A stretch of 22,279 nucleotides of DNA from Alphaproteobacteria bacterium (GCA_022822125.1 JAJECF010000202.1:1-22279), one strand, 5' to 3'. Counted from the first letter of the stretch, positions 7,773 through 16,173 are shown. Notes: generated by a model not told the origin, from the sequence alone. Translations and numbers: made by a program.

Positions 7773-9152
7773 CTATTCCCCGTAGCGGCAGCGGAGCATG
7801 GCCATGGCGCCGCGAATGAACTGCGCCTCGCCGCCGCGGGGCCGGCCGGGCCGGTTCTCGCGGTTCCAGGCCATCATATCCACATGCGCCCAGGGAACGC
7901 CCGGTTCGACGAAGCGCTCCATGAACAGCGCTGCCGTTATCGCGCCGGCCAGAGGCCCGTCGGACACATTGTTCATGTCTGCGACGTCGCTGGAAAGCAG
8001 CTTGCGGTAAGGCCGGTAGAGCGGCATCCGCCAGACCGGGTCCTGCTCCGTCCCGCAAGCGTCCAGCAGCGCCGCGGCCACGGCGTCGTCATTGCAGAAG
8101 AGCGCCGGCAGGTCGGCCCCGAGCGCGGTGCGGGCAGCGCCTGTCAGCGTGGCGCAGTCGAGGATCAGGTCTGGCGACTCGCCGGAGGCTTCCGCCAGCG
8201 CATCGCAGAGGATGAGCCGGCCTTCGGCGTCAGTGTTGCCGATCTCGACGGTCAGCCCCTTGCGGGTGCGGATCACGTCCATGGGCCGCATGGCGTTGCC
8301 CGAAACGCTGTTTTCGACTGCGGGCACGAGCAGCCGGAGGCGGACCGGCAGCGCCGCCGACATGACCATATGCGCAAGCCCCAGCATGTTCGCCGCGCCG
8401 CCCATGTCCTTCTTCATCAGCCTCATGCCGGCCGGCGGCTTCAGGTCCAGGCCGCCCGTATCGAAACACACGCCCTTGCCGACCAGGGTGAGCCTGGGCC
8501 GGCTTTCGTCTCCCCAGACGAGGTCGATCAGCCGCGGCGCGTTGGCGGCGGCGCGGCCGACGGCGTGGATCGTCGGGTAATTCTCCTTGAGCAAGTCGTC
8601 GCCGACGGTCGAGGAGACGGCCGCCCCGTGGCGGTTCGCGATGTCCCGCACAGCGGTTTCGAGCTGTTCGGGGCCCATGTCGTTGGCGGGCGTGTTGATG
8701 AGATCGCGCGTCAGCGAGTGTGCTTCCACCGTCGCCAGCGCCGCGTTCCGGTTCGCATTCGCCGGCCAGACAAGGCTCGCATGGGCGCGGCTCTTGCTGG
8801 CGGAATAGGCATCGAACGCATAGCAGCCCAGTCCCCAGGCTGTTGCGGCCCGCGTCGCCTCCGCAGGGTCGAGGTCGTTCTCGATACGGAACGCGCCGCG
8901 GCGCAGACGGCGCGGCAGGCCTCCGCAGGCCCACATGTCGCCGGATCCCTCCGCACCGGCGAGCACGCGGGCCGCCCTGCCTTCCGCGTCCGGCAGAACC
9001 AGCGCGCTGCCGGGCTCGGCGTCGAAGCCGCTGGCGTCCACCCAGTTACGCTCAATGGGCCCGGCGCGTTCGAGCCAGCCTTGCAGGCCTTCCTTGTCCA
9101 CGATGAGCACAGGCACGGCGTCGGCCGCATCGGCCAGAAACATATCGGTCAC
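7773..9152 (-). CDS. M17 leucyl aminopeptidase family protein
   Basis: A 459-residue cytosolic metallo-aminopeptidase of the PepA/PepB type that removes N-terminal residues from peptides. All expected metal and catalytic residues are visible: Lys226 in VGKGVCFDTGG, Asp231, Asp249 in KKDMGG, then Asp308, Glu310 and Arg312 in NTDAEGR. The N-terminal M17 domain is shorter and less conserved, as in many alphaproteobacterial members. The start is taken as GTG at 9152 with AGGAG about 12 bases upstream; an in-frame ATG at 9143 is the alternative. It follows the UbiD-type gene by 37 bases and is probably its operon partner. Confidence 0.93.
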   Translation of the reverse strand: MTDMFLADAADAVPVLIVDKEGLQGWLERAGPIERNWVDASGFDAEPGSALVLPDAEGRAARVLAGAEGSGDMWACGGLPRRLRRGAFRIENDLDPAEATRAATAWGLGCYAFDAYSASKSRAHASLVWPANANRNAALATVEAHSLTRDLINTPANDMGPEQLETAVRDIANRHGAAVSSTVGDDLLKENYPTIHAVGRAAANAPRLIDLVWGDESRPRLTLVGKGVCFDTGGLDLKPPAGMRLMKKDMGGAANMLGLAHMVMSAALPVRLRLLVPAVENSVSGNAMRPMDVIRTRKGLTVEIGNTDAEGRLILCDALAEASGESPDLILDCATLTGAARTALGADLPALFCNDDAVAAALLDACGTEQDPVWRMPLYRPYRKLLSSDVADMNNVSDGPLAGAITAALFMERFVEPGVPWAHVDMMAWNRENRPGRPRGGEAQFIRGAMAMLRCRYGE

Positions 9153-9189
9153 GGGTCGGTTGTCTCCTGTCGGCAATCGGGCCGCCGGC

Positions 9190-10563
9190 TCAGAATTCGT
9201 AGCGCTCTTCCGTGAGCAGCGCGTCGAGTTCGGCATCGTCTTCGCCGGGCACATGTACGACGGTATAGGTGAAGTCGTCGCGGTCCAGCGGCATGGTGGC
9301 GTCCAGCCCGAGCTTGTCGGAGACGCCGTTGTCCGCGGAGGGGTCGAGCCTGGACCCTTGCGCGCGCGGAACGACGATAACGTCCCGGGACGCCTGGAAG
9401 CGGGTCGCCACCGCCCATTCCACGGCCGTCGGGTCGTGGACATCGACATCCTCGTCCACGACCGTTACCTGCTTCACATCGGCATGGGCGGCAAACGCGG
9501 CCATGATGACATTGCGCGCCTGGCCCTCCTGCGTCTTACGAAGTTTCACATAGAGGTGGTAGCGGCAGACGCCGCCGCGCGACAGATGCACATCGAGCAC
9601 GGTCGGGCAGGTGCGCTGAAGATGCGCGGCGATGGTCGCCTCGCGCGGGATGGCGCCAAGCAGCAAGTGCTCCATCGCGGCCGGCACGATGGTATGGAAG
9701 ATGGGGTTCGCGCGCGTCGTGACCGCCTGCACCTCGATGGCCGGATGCGCGCCGGCGGGCCCGTAATATTGCGGGAACTCGCCGAACGGCCCTTCCGTCT
9801 CGCGCACGCCCGGCAACAGGCGCCCTTCGATAACGATCTCCGCGCCGGCGGGCGCGCGCACCTCGCTGGTTACGCATTTCGCCACGTCCAGAGGCGCGCC
9901 GTGCAAGGCGCCCGCAACTTCGAGCTCGTCGCTGTCTATGGGCAGGATCGCCTGGCTGGCGAGCAGGGTCAGCGGATCGACGCCGACTGCAACCGCGATA
10001 TCGAGCGGCTCCCCGGCCGCCTCCGCAGCCGCGAAGAAATGATGCAGGTCGCGCGGCAGGATCAGGATGCCCATCCGTCTCGGCCCGGTGATCTGGAGGC
10101 GGTTGATCGAGACGTTCTGGATCCCGGTCCCGGGGTTGCGCGCGATGACGAGCCCGGCGGAGATATAGGCACCGGCGTCGAGCGCATTGTGCTTCGGGAT
10201 CGGGAGCGCGGCCGTCAGGTCGGGGCTGCGGTCGATGCGTTGCTGGCACGGGGCGTCGGCCACTTCGCGCCAGGGGAGCGGCTGCTCGGCCGCGGCGCGG
10301 AACCGGTCCAGCACTGCGCCCGGCGCCACGCCCATCGCTTCCGCGATCCAGCCCCGGTCGGAAACCAGCCCGGCGACGACCGGTATCTCGTGGCGCCGGC
10401 CATCCAGGCCGAGCGGCGACGGAAACAGCACGGCCTTGCGCGCGTCCCATCGCTTGGCGAGCGCGGCAAGGGTGAAGTCCAGCGAGACCCCGGGCCGGGC
10501 GACGGCAAGCCGGTCCGTGGCCTGCAGCCGGTCGAGCCAGGACCGGAGGGTGCGATAGGTCAT
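9190..10563 (-). CDS. UbiD family decarboxylase
   Basis: A 457-residue enzyme of the prenylated-FMN-dependent decarboxylases, which act reversibly on aromatic or alpha,beta-unsaturated carboxylic acids. The active-site pattern is intact: Asn150 and Arg155 in NVSINRLQ, a histidine near 174, and Glu257/Glu262 in EGPFGEF, five residues apart as in Fdc1-type enzymes. ATG at 10563 follows GAGGAG by eleven bases. Ubiquinone synthesis is one possible role. The neighbour is a CitE/HpcH-type lyase rather than a ubi gene, so a catabolic or specialised decarboxylase is equally possible. No ubiX flavin prenyltransferase gene is present in the window. Confidence 0.92.
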   Translation of the reverse strand: MTYRTLRSWLDRLQATDRLAVARPGVSLDFTLAALAKRWDARKAVLFPSPLGLDGRRHEIPVVAGLVSDRGWIAEAMGVAPGAVLDRFRAAAEQPLPWREVADAPCQQRIDRSPDLTAALPIPKHNALDAGAYISAGLVIARNPGTGIQNVSINRLQITGPRRMGILILPRDLHHFFAAAEAAGEPLDIAVAVGVDPLTLLASQAILPIDSDELEVAGALHGAPLDVAKCVTSEVRAPAGAEIVIEGRLLPGVRETEGPFGEFPQYYGPAGAHPAIEVQAVTTRANPIFHTIVPAAMEHLLLGAIPREATIAAHLQRTCPTVLDVHLSRGGVCRYHLYVKLRKTQEGQARNVIMAAFAAHADVKQVTVVDEDVDVHDPTAVEWAVATRFQASRDVIVVPRAQGSRLDPSADNGVSDKLGLDATMPLDRDDFTYTVVHVPGEDDAELDALLTEERYEF

Positions 10564-10633
10564 GCGGAAGCGCGCTCCTCAGCCGGGTTGCGAATGGTAG
10601 CCGACATCGGCGCCATTGTGACCGGTTGCGCTC

Positions 10634-11509
10634 TCAATGCTGACTGGCGGCGACGGCCTCGGCGAGCGCCATCGTCCGCTTCGCCATGTCGACATGCAGG
10701 CTTTCGATCAGCCGCCCGTCCACCAGGACGACGCCCTGCCCGGCTGCTTCCGCCTCGGCATGGGCGGCGATGATCCGTTCCGCCTCGGCGATGGCGGCGG
10801 CATCCGGCGAGAAGGCGGCATTGCAGGGGCCGACCTGTTTCGGGTGGATCAGCGTCTTGCCGTCGAAGCCGAGTTCGGCACCCTGGCGGCAGGCGGCGGC
10901 GAAGCCCTCATCGTCCGCAAGGTCGAGATGGACGCCATCCAGCGCCGCCAGACCGTGGGCGCGGGCCGCGAGCAGGCAGAGGCCGAGCCCGGTGATGAAA
11001 GGCAGCCGGTCCCGCGTGTGAACGGCGCCAAGCTCCTTGGCGAGGTCGGACGTGCCCATGACCAGGGCGGCGAGGCGATGCCCGGCCCCGGCGATGGCGT
11101 CGGCGCGCAGCATGGCGAGCGGCGTCTCCATCATTGCCCAGAGGGCCATTCCGGAGGGCGCGCCGTGGCGGTCGAGCAGGGCGGCGGCCTGGCGGATCGT
11201 CGCCTCGCTCTCGATCTTCGGCAACAGCGCCGCATCCGCGCCCGAGCCGGCGATCGCCGCGAGGTCGTCATGGCCCCAGGGGGTGTCGAGGCCGTTGGCC
11301 CGGATGACGATTTCGCGCGGCCCGTAGGCGCCCGAACGGGCGGCCGCCACCGCCTGCATGCGGGCCGTTTCCTTCGCATCGGGGCTGACGGCGTCTTCGA
11401 GATCGAAGATCAGCACGTCCGCCGGCAGCGTTTTCGCCTTCTCCAGCGCGCCGGCGCGGGAGGCGGGCATGTAGAGGGCGCTGCGGCGCGGCTTGACGGC
11501 CTGGGGCAT
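10634..11509 (-). CDS. HpcH/HpaI aldolase/citrate lyase beta-like (CoA ester lyase) family
   Basis: A 291-residue TIM-barrel lyase related to CitE and malyl/methylmalyl-CoA lyase, which cleave or make C-C bonds in CoA esters or 2-oxo acids. Conserved points are RRSALYMPA near the N-terminus, DLEDAV (36-41), Arg70 in IVIRANG, PKIES at 97-101, the Mg ligands Glu128 in METP and Asp155 in GTSDLAKELG, and the HPKQV motif. ATG at 11509 has AAGGA ten bases upstream and begins just before the conserved RRSALY; a longer frame reaches the pdxY start and is less likely. It heads the minus-strand run with the UbiD-type gene (70-base gap). Exact substrate cannot be told. Confidence 0.88.
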   Translation of the reverse strand: MPQAVKPRRSALYMPASRAGALEKAKTLPADVLIFDLEDAVSPDAKETARMQAVAAARSGAYGPREIVIRANGLDTPWGHDDLAAIAGSGADAALLPKIESEATIRQAAALLDRHGAPSGMALWAMMETPLAMLRADAIAGAGHRLAALVMGTSDLAKELGAVHTRDRLPFITGLGLCLLAARAHGLAALDGVHLDLADDEGFAAACRQGAELGFDGKTLIHPKQVGPCNAAFSPDAAAIAEAERIIAAHAEAEAAGQGVVLVDGRLIESLHVDMAKRTMALAEAVAASQH

Positions 11510-11558
11510 GAAGGCGGATTCCTTGTACGGGCGAGTCGTCGGCAACGGGACGGTCATC

Positions 11559-12368
11559 ATGCACATTCTATCGATTCAGTCCTCAGTGGCGCGCGGCTTT
11601 GTCGGCAACCGCACGGCCGTCTTCGTGCTCCAGCGCCTCGGCCATCGGGTGACCTGCATCGACACGGTCGCCTATTCCAACCATCCGGCCCATGGCGGGT
11701 TCCGGGGCGAGGTGCATCCGGCGGAAAGCATCGACCGCATCGTGACCGGCCTGGAGGAGCGCGGTTTCCTTGCGGACATCGATCTCGTCCTTTCCGGCTA
11801 TCTGGGCTCCGCCGCCAATGCGGGGGCGGTGGCGCGCGCGGTAGACAGGGTCGGCGCGCCCTATCTGCTCGATCCGGTCATGGGCGACGATCCCAAGGGA
11901 CTGTTCGTGGCGCCCGACCTGCCGGATGCAATCCGGGGAGAACTCCTGCCGAGGGCGGCGGCGGCGACGCCCAACCGGTTCGAGTTGTCGCTTCTGGCCG
12001 AACGCGAGGTGGACGGGCCGGCAAGCGCCGCCGCGGCCGCCGCAGGGCTCGGGCCGGCCCTGGTCGTGGCGACAAGCGTGCCGGCGGGGGAGGGGCGCAT
12101 TGCCTGTATCGGCGTGTCGGAGGGCGAGGCCCGGCAGGCCGCAACGCCGCGCGTCGCGCATCCGGGCTACGGCGCGGGCGACCTGTTCGCGGCGCTGTTC
12201 GCAGCGCGCTGGCGGGACGGCTGGGCCGACGCCGTGGCGCTTGCTGCCGGGACCGTCCATGCCGTCATCGCCCGCTCGCCCGGCCGGGACCTCGACATCG
12301 TTGGCGCGCAGGCCCTGTTCGCCGACCCGCCGCTCCCGCCGCAGCTGGAGACCGTTCCTCCGGCCTGA
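11559..12368 (+). CDS. pdxY: pyridoxal kinase PdxY
   Basis: A 269-residue ribokinase-fold kinase that phosphorylates pyridoxal in the vitamin B6 salvage pathway. The N-terminus ILSIQSSVARGFVGN is the family signature; YLLDPVMGDD lies at 102-111, and the catalytic aspartate is Asp208 in GYGAGDLF. The ATG at 11559 gives the conserved N-terminus; an upstream in-frame ATG at 11493 would add residues that match nothing. It is divergent from the CoA ester lyase gene with 49 bases between starts, and its stop codon lies within a hairpin shared with the convergent membrane hydroxylase gene. Confidence 0.95.
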   Translation: MHILSIQSSVARGFVGNRTAVFVLQRLGHRVTCIDTVAYSNHPAHGGFRGEVHPAESIDRIVTGLEERGFLADIDLVLSGYLGSAANAGAVARAVDRVGAPYLLDPVMGDDPKGLFVAPDLPDAIRGELLPRAAAATPNRFELSLLAEREVDGPASAAAAAAGLGPALVVATSVPAGEGRIACIGVSEGEARQAATPRVAHPGYGAGDLFAALFAARWRDGWADAVALAAGTVHAVIARSPGRDLDIVGAQALFADPPLPPQLETVPPA

Positions 12369-12381
12369 CTCCCGGTCAGGC
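12363..12381. terminator. bidirectional hairpin holding both stop codons
   Basis: GCCTGAC at 12363-12369 and GTCAGGC at 12375-12381 form a perfect 7-bp stem with a 5-base loop. The pdxY TGA lies in the left arm and the complement of the convergent gene's TGA in the right arm, only seven bases apart. It can end or stabilise both transcripts, although no strong T-tract follows on either strand. Confidence 0.45.
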
Positions 12382-13227
12382 GTCCTTGTCGGGGTTGCGC
12401 GGACGGCCGCCAGCATCGTGACGCGCGCCGCGCCGCAGCGGCTGGAACAGCATTCTGTGCAGATGCAGGTCTCCCCGCTCCCGGAAATCGCCGAGGCCGA
12501 TCGTCATTCGTTCGTGCCCGAGACGCGGTTGCGCCCGGTAGGTGCCGAACAGACGGTCCCACCAGGACAGGTTGAAGCCGAAATTGCTGTTGGTCTCGGC
12601 CGGGATGTCGGAATGATGCACGCGGTGCATGTCCGGCGTGACGACAATCCAGCGAAGCATGCGGTCCAGCCGCGCCGGCAGCCGCAGATTGCCGTGATTG
12701 AACATCGAGGTCCCGTTCAGCAGGATTTCGAACATGAGCACCGCCAACGCAGGCGGGCCGAGCAGAGCGACCGCCGCCAGCTTGATCGCCAGCGACAGGA
12801 GAATTTCGACTGGATGGAACCGCGACCCGGTGGTCACGTCGAAGTCGAGATCGGCATGGTGCATCCGGTGCAGCCGCCATAGCGCCGGCACCGCGTGGAA
12901 CAACGCGTGCTGGAGATAGACCGCGAGATCGAGGACGACGACCGCAAGCGCGACTTCCAGCCAGAAGGGCCAATCGACGAGATTGAGCGCGCCCCAGCCG
13001 CGCTCCGCAGCGATGACGGCCAGCGCAACGGGGGCCAGCGGAACGAGAAGCCAGACCAGCGCCGCATTCAACGCCGCCACGCCCAGATTGGCGTACCAGC
13101 GCAACCAACGCGGCTGCGTCAGCCGCCTGCGCGGCCGGGCGAGCTCCCAAAGTGCGACCAGGGCGAAAATGCCGAGAAAGAAACCGATCCGGATCGCCGT
13201 TTCGCCACTGACAATAAGCTCCGGCAT
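12376..13227 (-). CDS. sterol desaturase/fatty acid hydroxylase superfamily protein
   Basis: A 283-residue integral membrane di-iron enzyme. Hydrophobic segments fall near residues 10-28, 48-75, 88-106 and 145-170. The histidine boxes that hold the two irons are clear: HALFH (107-111), HRMHH (120-124), His138 and HRVHH (201-205), with NHGN around 178. The ETNSNFGFNLSWWDRLFGTYR stretch is typical of the bacterial branch. Such enzymes hydroxylate or desaturate lipids such as fatty acids, sterols or carotenoids; the substrate here is not evident. ATG at 13227. It converges on pdxY and stands alone, with a 429-base gap upstream. Confidence 0.92.
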   Translation of the reverse strand: MPELIVSGETAIRIGFFLGIFALVALWELARPRRRLTQPRWLRWYANLGVAALNAALVWLLVPLAPVALAVIAAERGWGALNLVDWPFWLEVALAVVVLDLAVYLQHALFHAVPALWRLHRMHHADLDFDVTTGSRFHPVEILLSLAIKLAAVALLGPPALAVLMFEILLNGTSMFNHGNLRLPARLDRMLRWIVVTPDMHRVHHSDIPAETNSNFGFNLSWWDRLFGTYRAQPRLGHERMTIGLGDFRERGDLHLHRMLFQPLRRGARHDAGGRPRNPDKDA

Positions 13228-13656
13228 TCCTCGATCCCGACAGGCGGTTGAAGGCGCGCGTGCTTGCGCGGTGACAGGGTCTGCTTAACCGCCGGGCGCG
13301 TATCGTGGAAGCGGCCAGGGTCCGGGCAGCCGCCGTCTGTCCCGGGCATGGCTGACAGGGAGCGAACGCAGGATGAAGACGCCGGGACCAGGGACCATCC
13401 CTGACAACGCAGGGCCCGACGCTCTTCCGGCGTCATCAGGCCGCTGCATGTGCCGGCGTATGAGGCCGGTTCGGCCATGCGCATGCGGCGATCGGAATCC
13501 ACGATGGCTCCGGCCGCGGCTTCGAGCCTTGCATTTGTGGGCCCGATGGCATCCTCGGGCTTGCGGTCCGGAATATCGGCGGCGGTCTTCATGATGCCGG
13601 AATATGCCTGTTTCGGGGACGAATCGCTATCCGGAGACAGCCCCTTGAACCCCGAC
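13228..13656. other. 429-base gap without a convincing gene
   Basis: This stretch lies between two minus-strand genes. A minus-strand frame from an ATG at 13592 reads about 60 residues of fair codon usage (ending near MTPEERRAL) but then turns into unlikely sequence and runs into the hydroxylase gene, so it is not called. The region contains several CAGGG motifs and a long inverted repeat at 13374-13438. It presumably also holds the promoter of the hydroxylase gene, which I cannot place. Confidence 0.55.
13374..13438. repeat. structured inverted repeat with internal hairpin
   Basis: GACGCCGG at 13378-13385 matches CCGGCGTC at 13427-13434 perfectly. After one A/A mismatch the pairing continues with TGA (13374-13376) and TCA (13436-13438), so 11 of 12 positions pair. 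Inside lies a second hairpin, CAGGGA at 13389-13394 with TCCCTG at 13398-13403 and a 3-base loop. It could be a structured RNA on either strand, a cruciform or a dispersed palindromic repeat. Confidence 0.5.
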
Positions 13657-14898
13657 TCAGCCCACCGGCCGGCCCTCGGCCTCGAAGCGGTCGGGGGCGG
13701 GGTCGATGAGGCGGGGGCCGTCCGGCGCAATCTCGAACAGCGCGAGCGCGCGCTGGACGGCGCCGTCAGGGCGGAAGCGGAAGAAGCCGCCCGCGCCGAA
13801 AAAGCCGTCCGGCGCGGTGAGCGCAGCGATGCCCAGCGCGCCGGCGCGCCGGCGTTCCGCCAGCATGGCGGCGATGGCGGTTGCGTCGTAGGCAAGGCCG
13901 GCCAGGCGGGGGGGCGCGGCGCCATACACGGCCGTGTAGCGTCGGGAGAAGAGGTCGAAAGCGTCCGGCGGCGGGCCCGCATACCACGCCCCGGCGAGGC
14001 TCGGCTCGTCGAGCGGCAAGCGTTCGGGCCGGACTCCCGCCACGAGATAACGCGCCTGCTTCGGGTCGATGCCGTGAAAGGCGAGCAGCGCCGCCGTTGA
14101 GCGCAGCGCCTCGCCTTCCGCGGCGATCAGCACCGCGTCGAATGGCGGCGGCCGTTCGTCCGCCTCCGGCGTGCGCCGGGCCGGGGCGCCGGCGAATACC
14201 CGCACGCGCTCGGAAAGCGCTTTCGCATCGAGGCCGGGGGCGATGGAACCGCTGCGGACGACGACAACGCCATGCGCGCGGGCGGCGCGTTCCGCAGCGC
14301 GGGCCGCATAGCGCCCGAATTCCGTATCGTAGGCCAGAAGGCCCAGCCGCTTGCGGCCCTTGGCGGCGGCATGGCCGACCAGCCGCTCCACCTCATCCTC
14401 GGGCTGCGGACCGAAAAGCCAGACGCCCGGCCGGAGCGCCGCGCGGTCGTTCGAGAAGGCGAAGACCGGCAGGGCCTGCGCCGCCCCGGCCGCCGTGCGG
14501 ACATTCGACCCGAAAACCGGACCGAGCAGCACACCGGCGCCGCGCCCGACCGACCGCCTTGCCGCCTCCGCCGCTCCGCCCGGGGTCCCGCCCGTGTCCA
14601 TCGGCATCAGCACGAAATCCTCGCCTGCGGCGTCGTATAGCGCCAATTGGGCGGCGTTCAGCAGGGCCGCGCCCAGTTCAGCATGGCGGCCGGAGACCGG
14701 CGCCAGCAGCGCGGCGCGAAAGACGGCCGGCGAAGAGGGCGCGGATGCCGTCGGCGGCGCGGCGGGCGGGGCGGTTGCCGCCGGCGCTTTCGCGGGCGGG
14801 CGCGGCGGGCTAGGCTGGCCTGTCCCCGATTGCTGGCAGGCGGCCAGCGCCATGCCGAGCAGCGCGAAAGAGGCGTAGCGCCAATATGCCGTGTTCAC
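13657..14898 (-). CDS. LpoA-like lipoprotein (penicillin-binding protein activator, substrate-binding fold)
   Basis: A 413-residue lipoprotein. A signal sequence ends in the lipobox LAAC with the lipidated cysteine at 21, followed by a Pro/Ala-rich linker to about residue 58 and then a periplasmic-binding-protein-like domain of the LivJ/LpoA type (FRAALLAPVSGRHAELGAALLNAAQLAL onward, with GPVFGSNV and LAYDTEFG segments). Homologues beside rsmI-yraN are annotated as activators of penicillin-binding proteins; the direct function is not proven here. The GTG start at 14898 is well supported by GGAGG six bases before it. It is divergent from rsmI and the two proposed starts overlap by 13 bases. 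Confidence 0.85.
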   Translation of the reverse strand: MNTAYWRYASFALLGMALAACQQSGTGQPSPPRPPAKAPAATAPPAAPPTASAPSSPAVFRAALLAPVSGRHAELGAALLNAAQLALYDAAGEDFVLMPMDTGGTPGGAAEAARRSVGRGAGVLLGPVFGSNVRTAAGAAQALPVFAFSNDRAALRPGVWLFGPQPEDEVERLVGHAAAKGRKRLGLLAYDTEFGRYAARAAERAARAHGVVVVRSGSIAPGLDAKALSERVRVFAGAPARRTPEADERPPPFDAVLIAAEGEALRSTAALLAFHGIDPKQARYLVAGVRPERLPLDEPSLAGAWYAGPPPDAFDLFSRRYTAVYGAAPPRLAGLAYDATAIAAMLAERRRAGALGIAALTAPDGFFGAGGFFRFRPDGAVQRALALFEIAPDGPRLIDPAPDRFEAEGRPVG

Positions 14899-15812
14899 GA
14901 CCCGCCTCCGACGGTGCGACCGGGCGCGAAGCTAACCCTGCCGGCCCGGCGCGTAAAGCATCCGGCGAATCGGCGGGGCGCCTGCCGGCGGGCCTCTATC
15001 TGGTGGCGACGCCCATCGGCAATGCGCGCGACATCACGCTGCGCGCCCTGGATATCCTCGCCGCCGCGGACCTTGTCGCCTGCGAGGACACGCGCGTCAC
15101 GCGTCGGCTCCTGCAGATCCACGGGCTGAAAGCGCGCCTCGCCGCCTATCACGACCACAATGCGGAGCGTGTGCGGCCGAAGCTCCTCGCCGCCATCCGC
15201 GCGGGAAAGGCCGTGGCGCTGGCGAGCGACGCCGGGATGCCGCTCGTCTCGGATCCCGGATTCGGCCTTGTGCGCGCGGTCCGGGCGGCGGGCGTCGCCG
15301 TGACTTCGGCGCCGGGCGCGAATGCGGCGCTGACGGCGCTTCAGCTTTCCGGCCTGGCGCCGGACCGGTTCGCCTTCCTGGGCTTCCTGCCGGCGCGGCG
15401 GGGCGCGCGGCGCCGCGCGCTGGAACCCTGGGCCGGGGCGCCCGCAACCCTGCTGGCCTATGAAGCGGGAGCCCGGCTTGCGGCCTGCCTGTCGGATATG
15501 GCGGCGGTGCTCGGCGCGCGCCGGGCGTCGGTTGCGCGGGAGCTCACCAAGCGCCATGAGGAGGTCGTCTCCGGCACGCTTGACGAGCTTGCGGCGCGCT
15601 ATGCGCAGGACGGGCCGCCCAGGGGTGAAATCGTCATCGTCGTCGGGCCGCCTGCAGAAGCGGCGCCCGCCGAGGTCTCCGACATGCTGCTGGCCGAGCG
15701 GATCGCCGCGCTCGGACTCTCGCGGGCGGCAGGCGAGCTTGCGGCGGTTTCCGGCCGGTCCCGGCGCGACCTCTACAGGCGCGGGCTCGAATTGCGTGCC
15801 CGTAACGAATGA
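14886..15812 (+). CDS. rsmI: 16S rRNA (cytidine(1402)-2'-O)-methyltransferase
   Basis: A 308-residue SAM-dependent enzyme that 2'-O-methylates C1402 in the ribosomal P site. It has the tetrapyrrole-methylase fold motifs GLYLVATPIGNARDITLRAL (36-55), DTRVTRRLL, the SDAGMPLVSDPG loop and GANAALTAL. The glycine loop has Met where Thr is usual (DAGTP). ATG at 14886 is the only normal start before the conserved core; it gives about 33 residues of low-complexity Ala/Gly/Arg leader, and GAGG lies 12 bases upstream. Its start overlaps that of the divergent lipoprotein gene. The stop overlaps yraN by 17 bases. Confidence 0.94.
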   Translation: MPCSRPASDGATGREANPAGPARKASGESAGRLPAGLYLVATPIGNARDITLRALDILAAADLVACEDTRVTRRLLQIHGLKARLAAYHDHNAERVRPKLLAAIRAGKAVALASDAGMPLVSDPGFGLVRAVRAAGVAVTSAPGANAALTALQLSGLAPDRFAFLGFLPARRGARRRALEPWAGAPATLLAYEAGARLAACLSDMAAVLGARRASVARELTKRHEEVVSGTLDELAARYAQDGPPRGEIVIVVGPPAEAAPAEVSDMLLAERIAALGLSRAAGELAAVSGRSRRDLYRRGLELRARNE

Positions 15813-16173
15813 CAGCCGCGGCCGCCGGGCCGAGCGGATCGCCGCCTGGCGGCTGCGCCTTGCGGGATACCGCGTGCTGGCGCGCCGCTACCGGACGCCG
15901 GTCGGCGAAATCGACCTGATTGCGCGGCGCGGCCGGCGGCTGGTCATGGTTGAGGTGAAGGCGCGGCCGACGGAGGCGTCGGCCAGACAGGCGGTGCCGG
16001 CGCGCCAGCGCCGCCGCATAGAAATGGCCGCGCGGCGCTTCCTCGCAGCCAATCCCCGCTATCGGGACCATGCCGTCCGGTTCGATGTCATCGCTGTGGT
16101 GCCGGGGCGGCTGCCCATCGTGATCCCCGACGCCTGGAGGGACGGGGACAGCCGCGCGGGACGAGCCGCATGA
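15796..16173 (+). CDS. yraN: UPF0102 family protein YraN
   Basis: A 125-residue protein with the restriction-endonuclease-like signature of the YraN family: GEIDLI at 37-42 and VEVKAR at 52-57, giving Asp40, Glu53 and Lys55 as the probable metal-binding centre. Its cellular function is not settled. A GTG at 15796 inside the end of rsmI is the likely start, since no ATG precedes the conserved RRAERIAAWRLRLAGY segment; the gene overlaps rsmI by 17 bases and its stop overlaps the next start as ATGA. Tight coupling with rsmI and neighbours is usual in alphaproteobacteria. Confidence 0.92.
   Translation: MPVTNDSRGRRAERIAAWRLRLAGYRVLARRYRTPVGEIDLIARRGRRLVMVEVKARPTEASARQAVPARQRRRIEMAARRFLAANPRYRDHAVRFDVIAVVPGRLPIVIPDAWRDGDSRAGRAA

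Noticed and set aside
7766..7783. Possible terminator between msrP and the M17 gene
   Set aside because: Only a 4-bp stem (ACGG with CCGT) can be formed and there is no T-tract.
13119..13592. Minus-strand frame of 157 codons starting at 13592 (Met-Lys-Thr-Ala-Ala-Asp)
   Set aside because: The first 60 or so residues look plausible, but there is no ribosome site, the rest is unlike protein, it covers an inverted repeat and overlaps the start of the membrane hydroxylase gene by over 100 bases.
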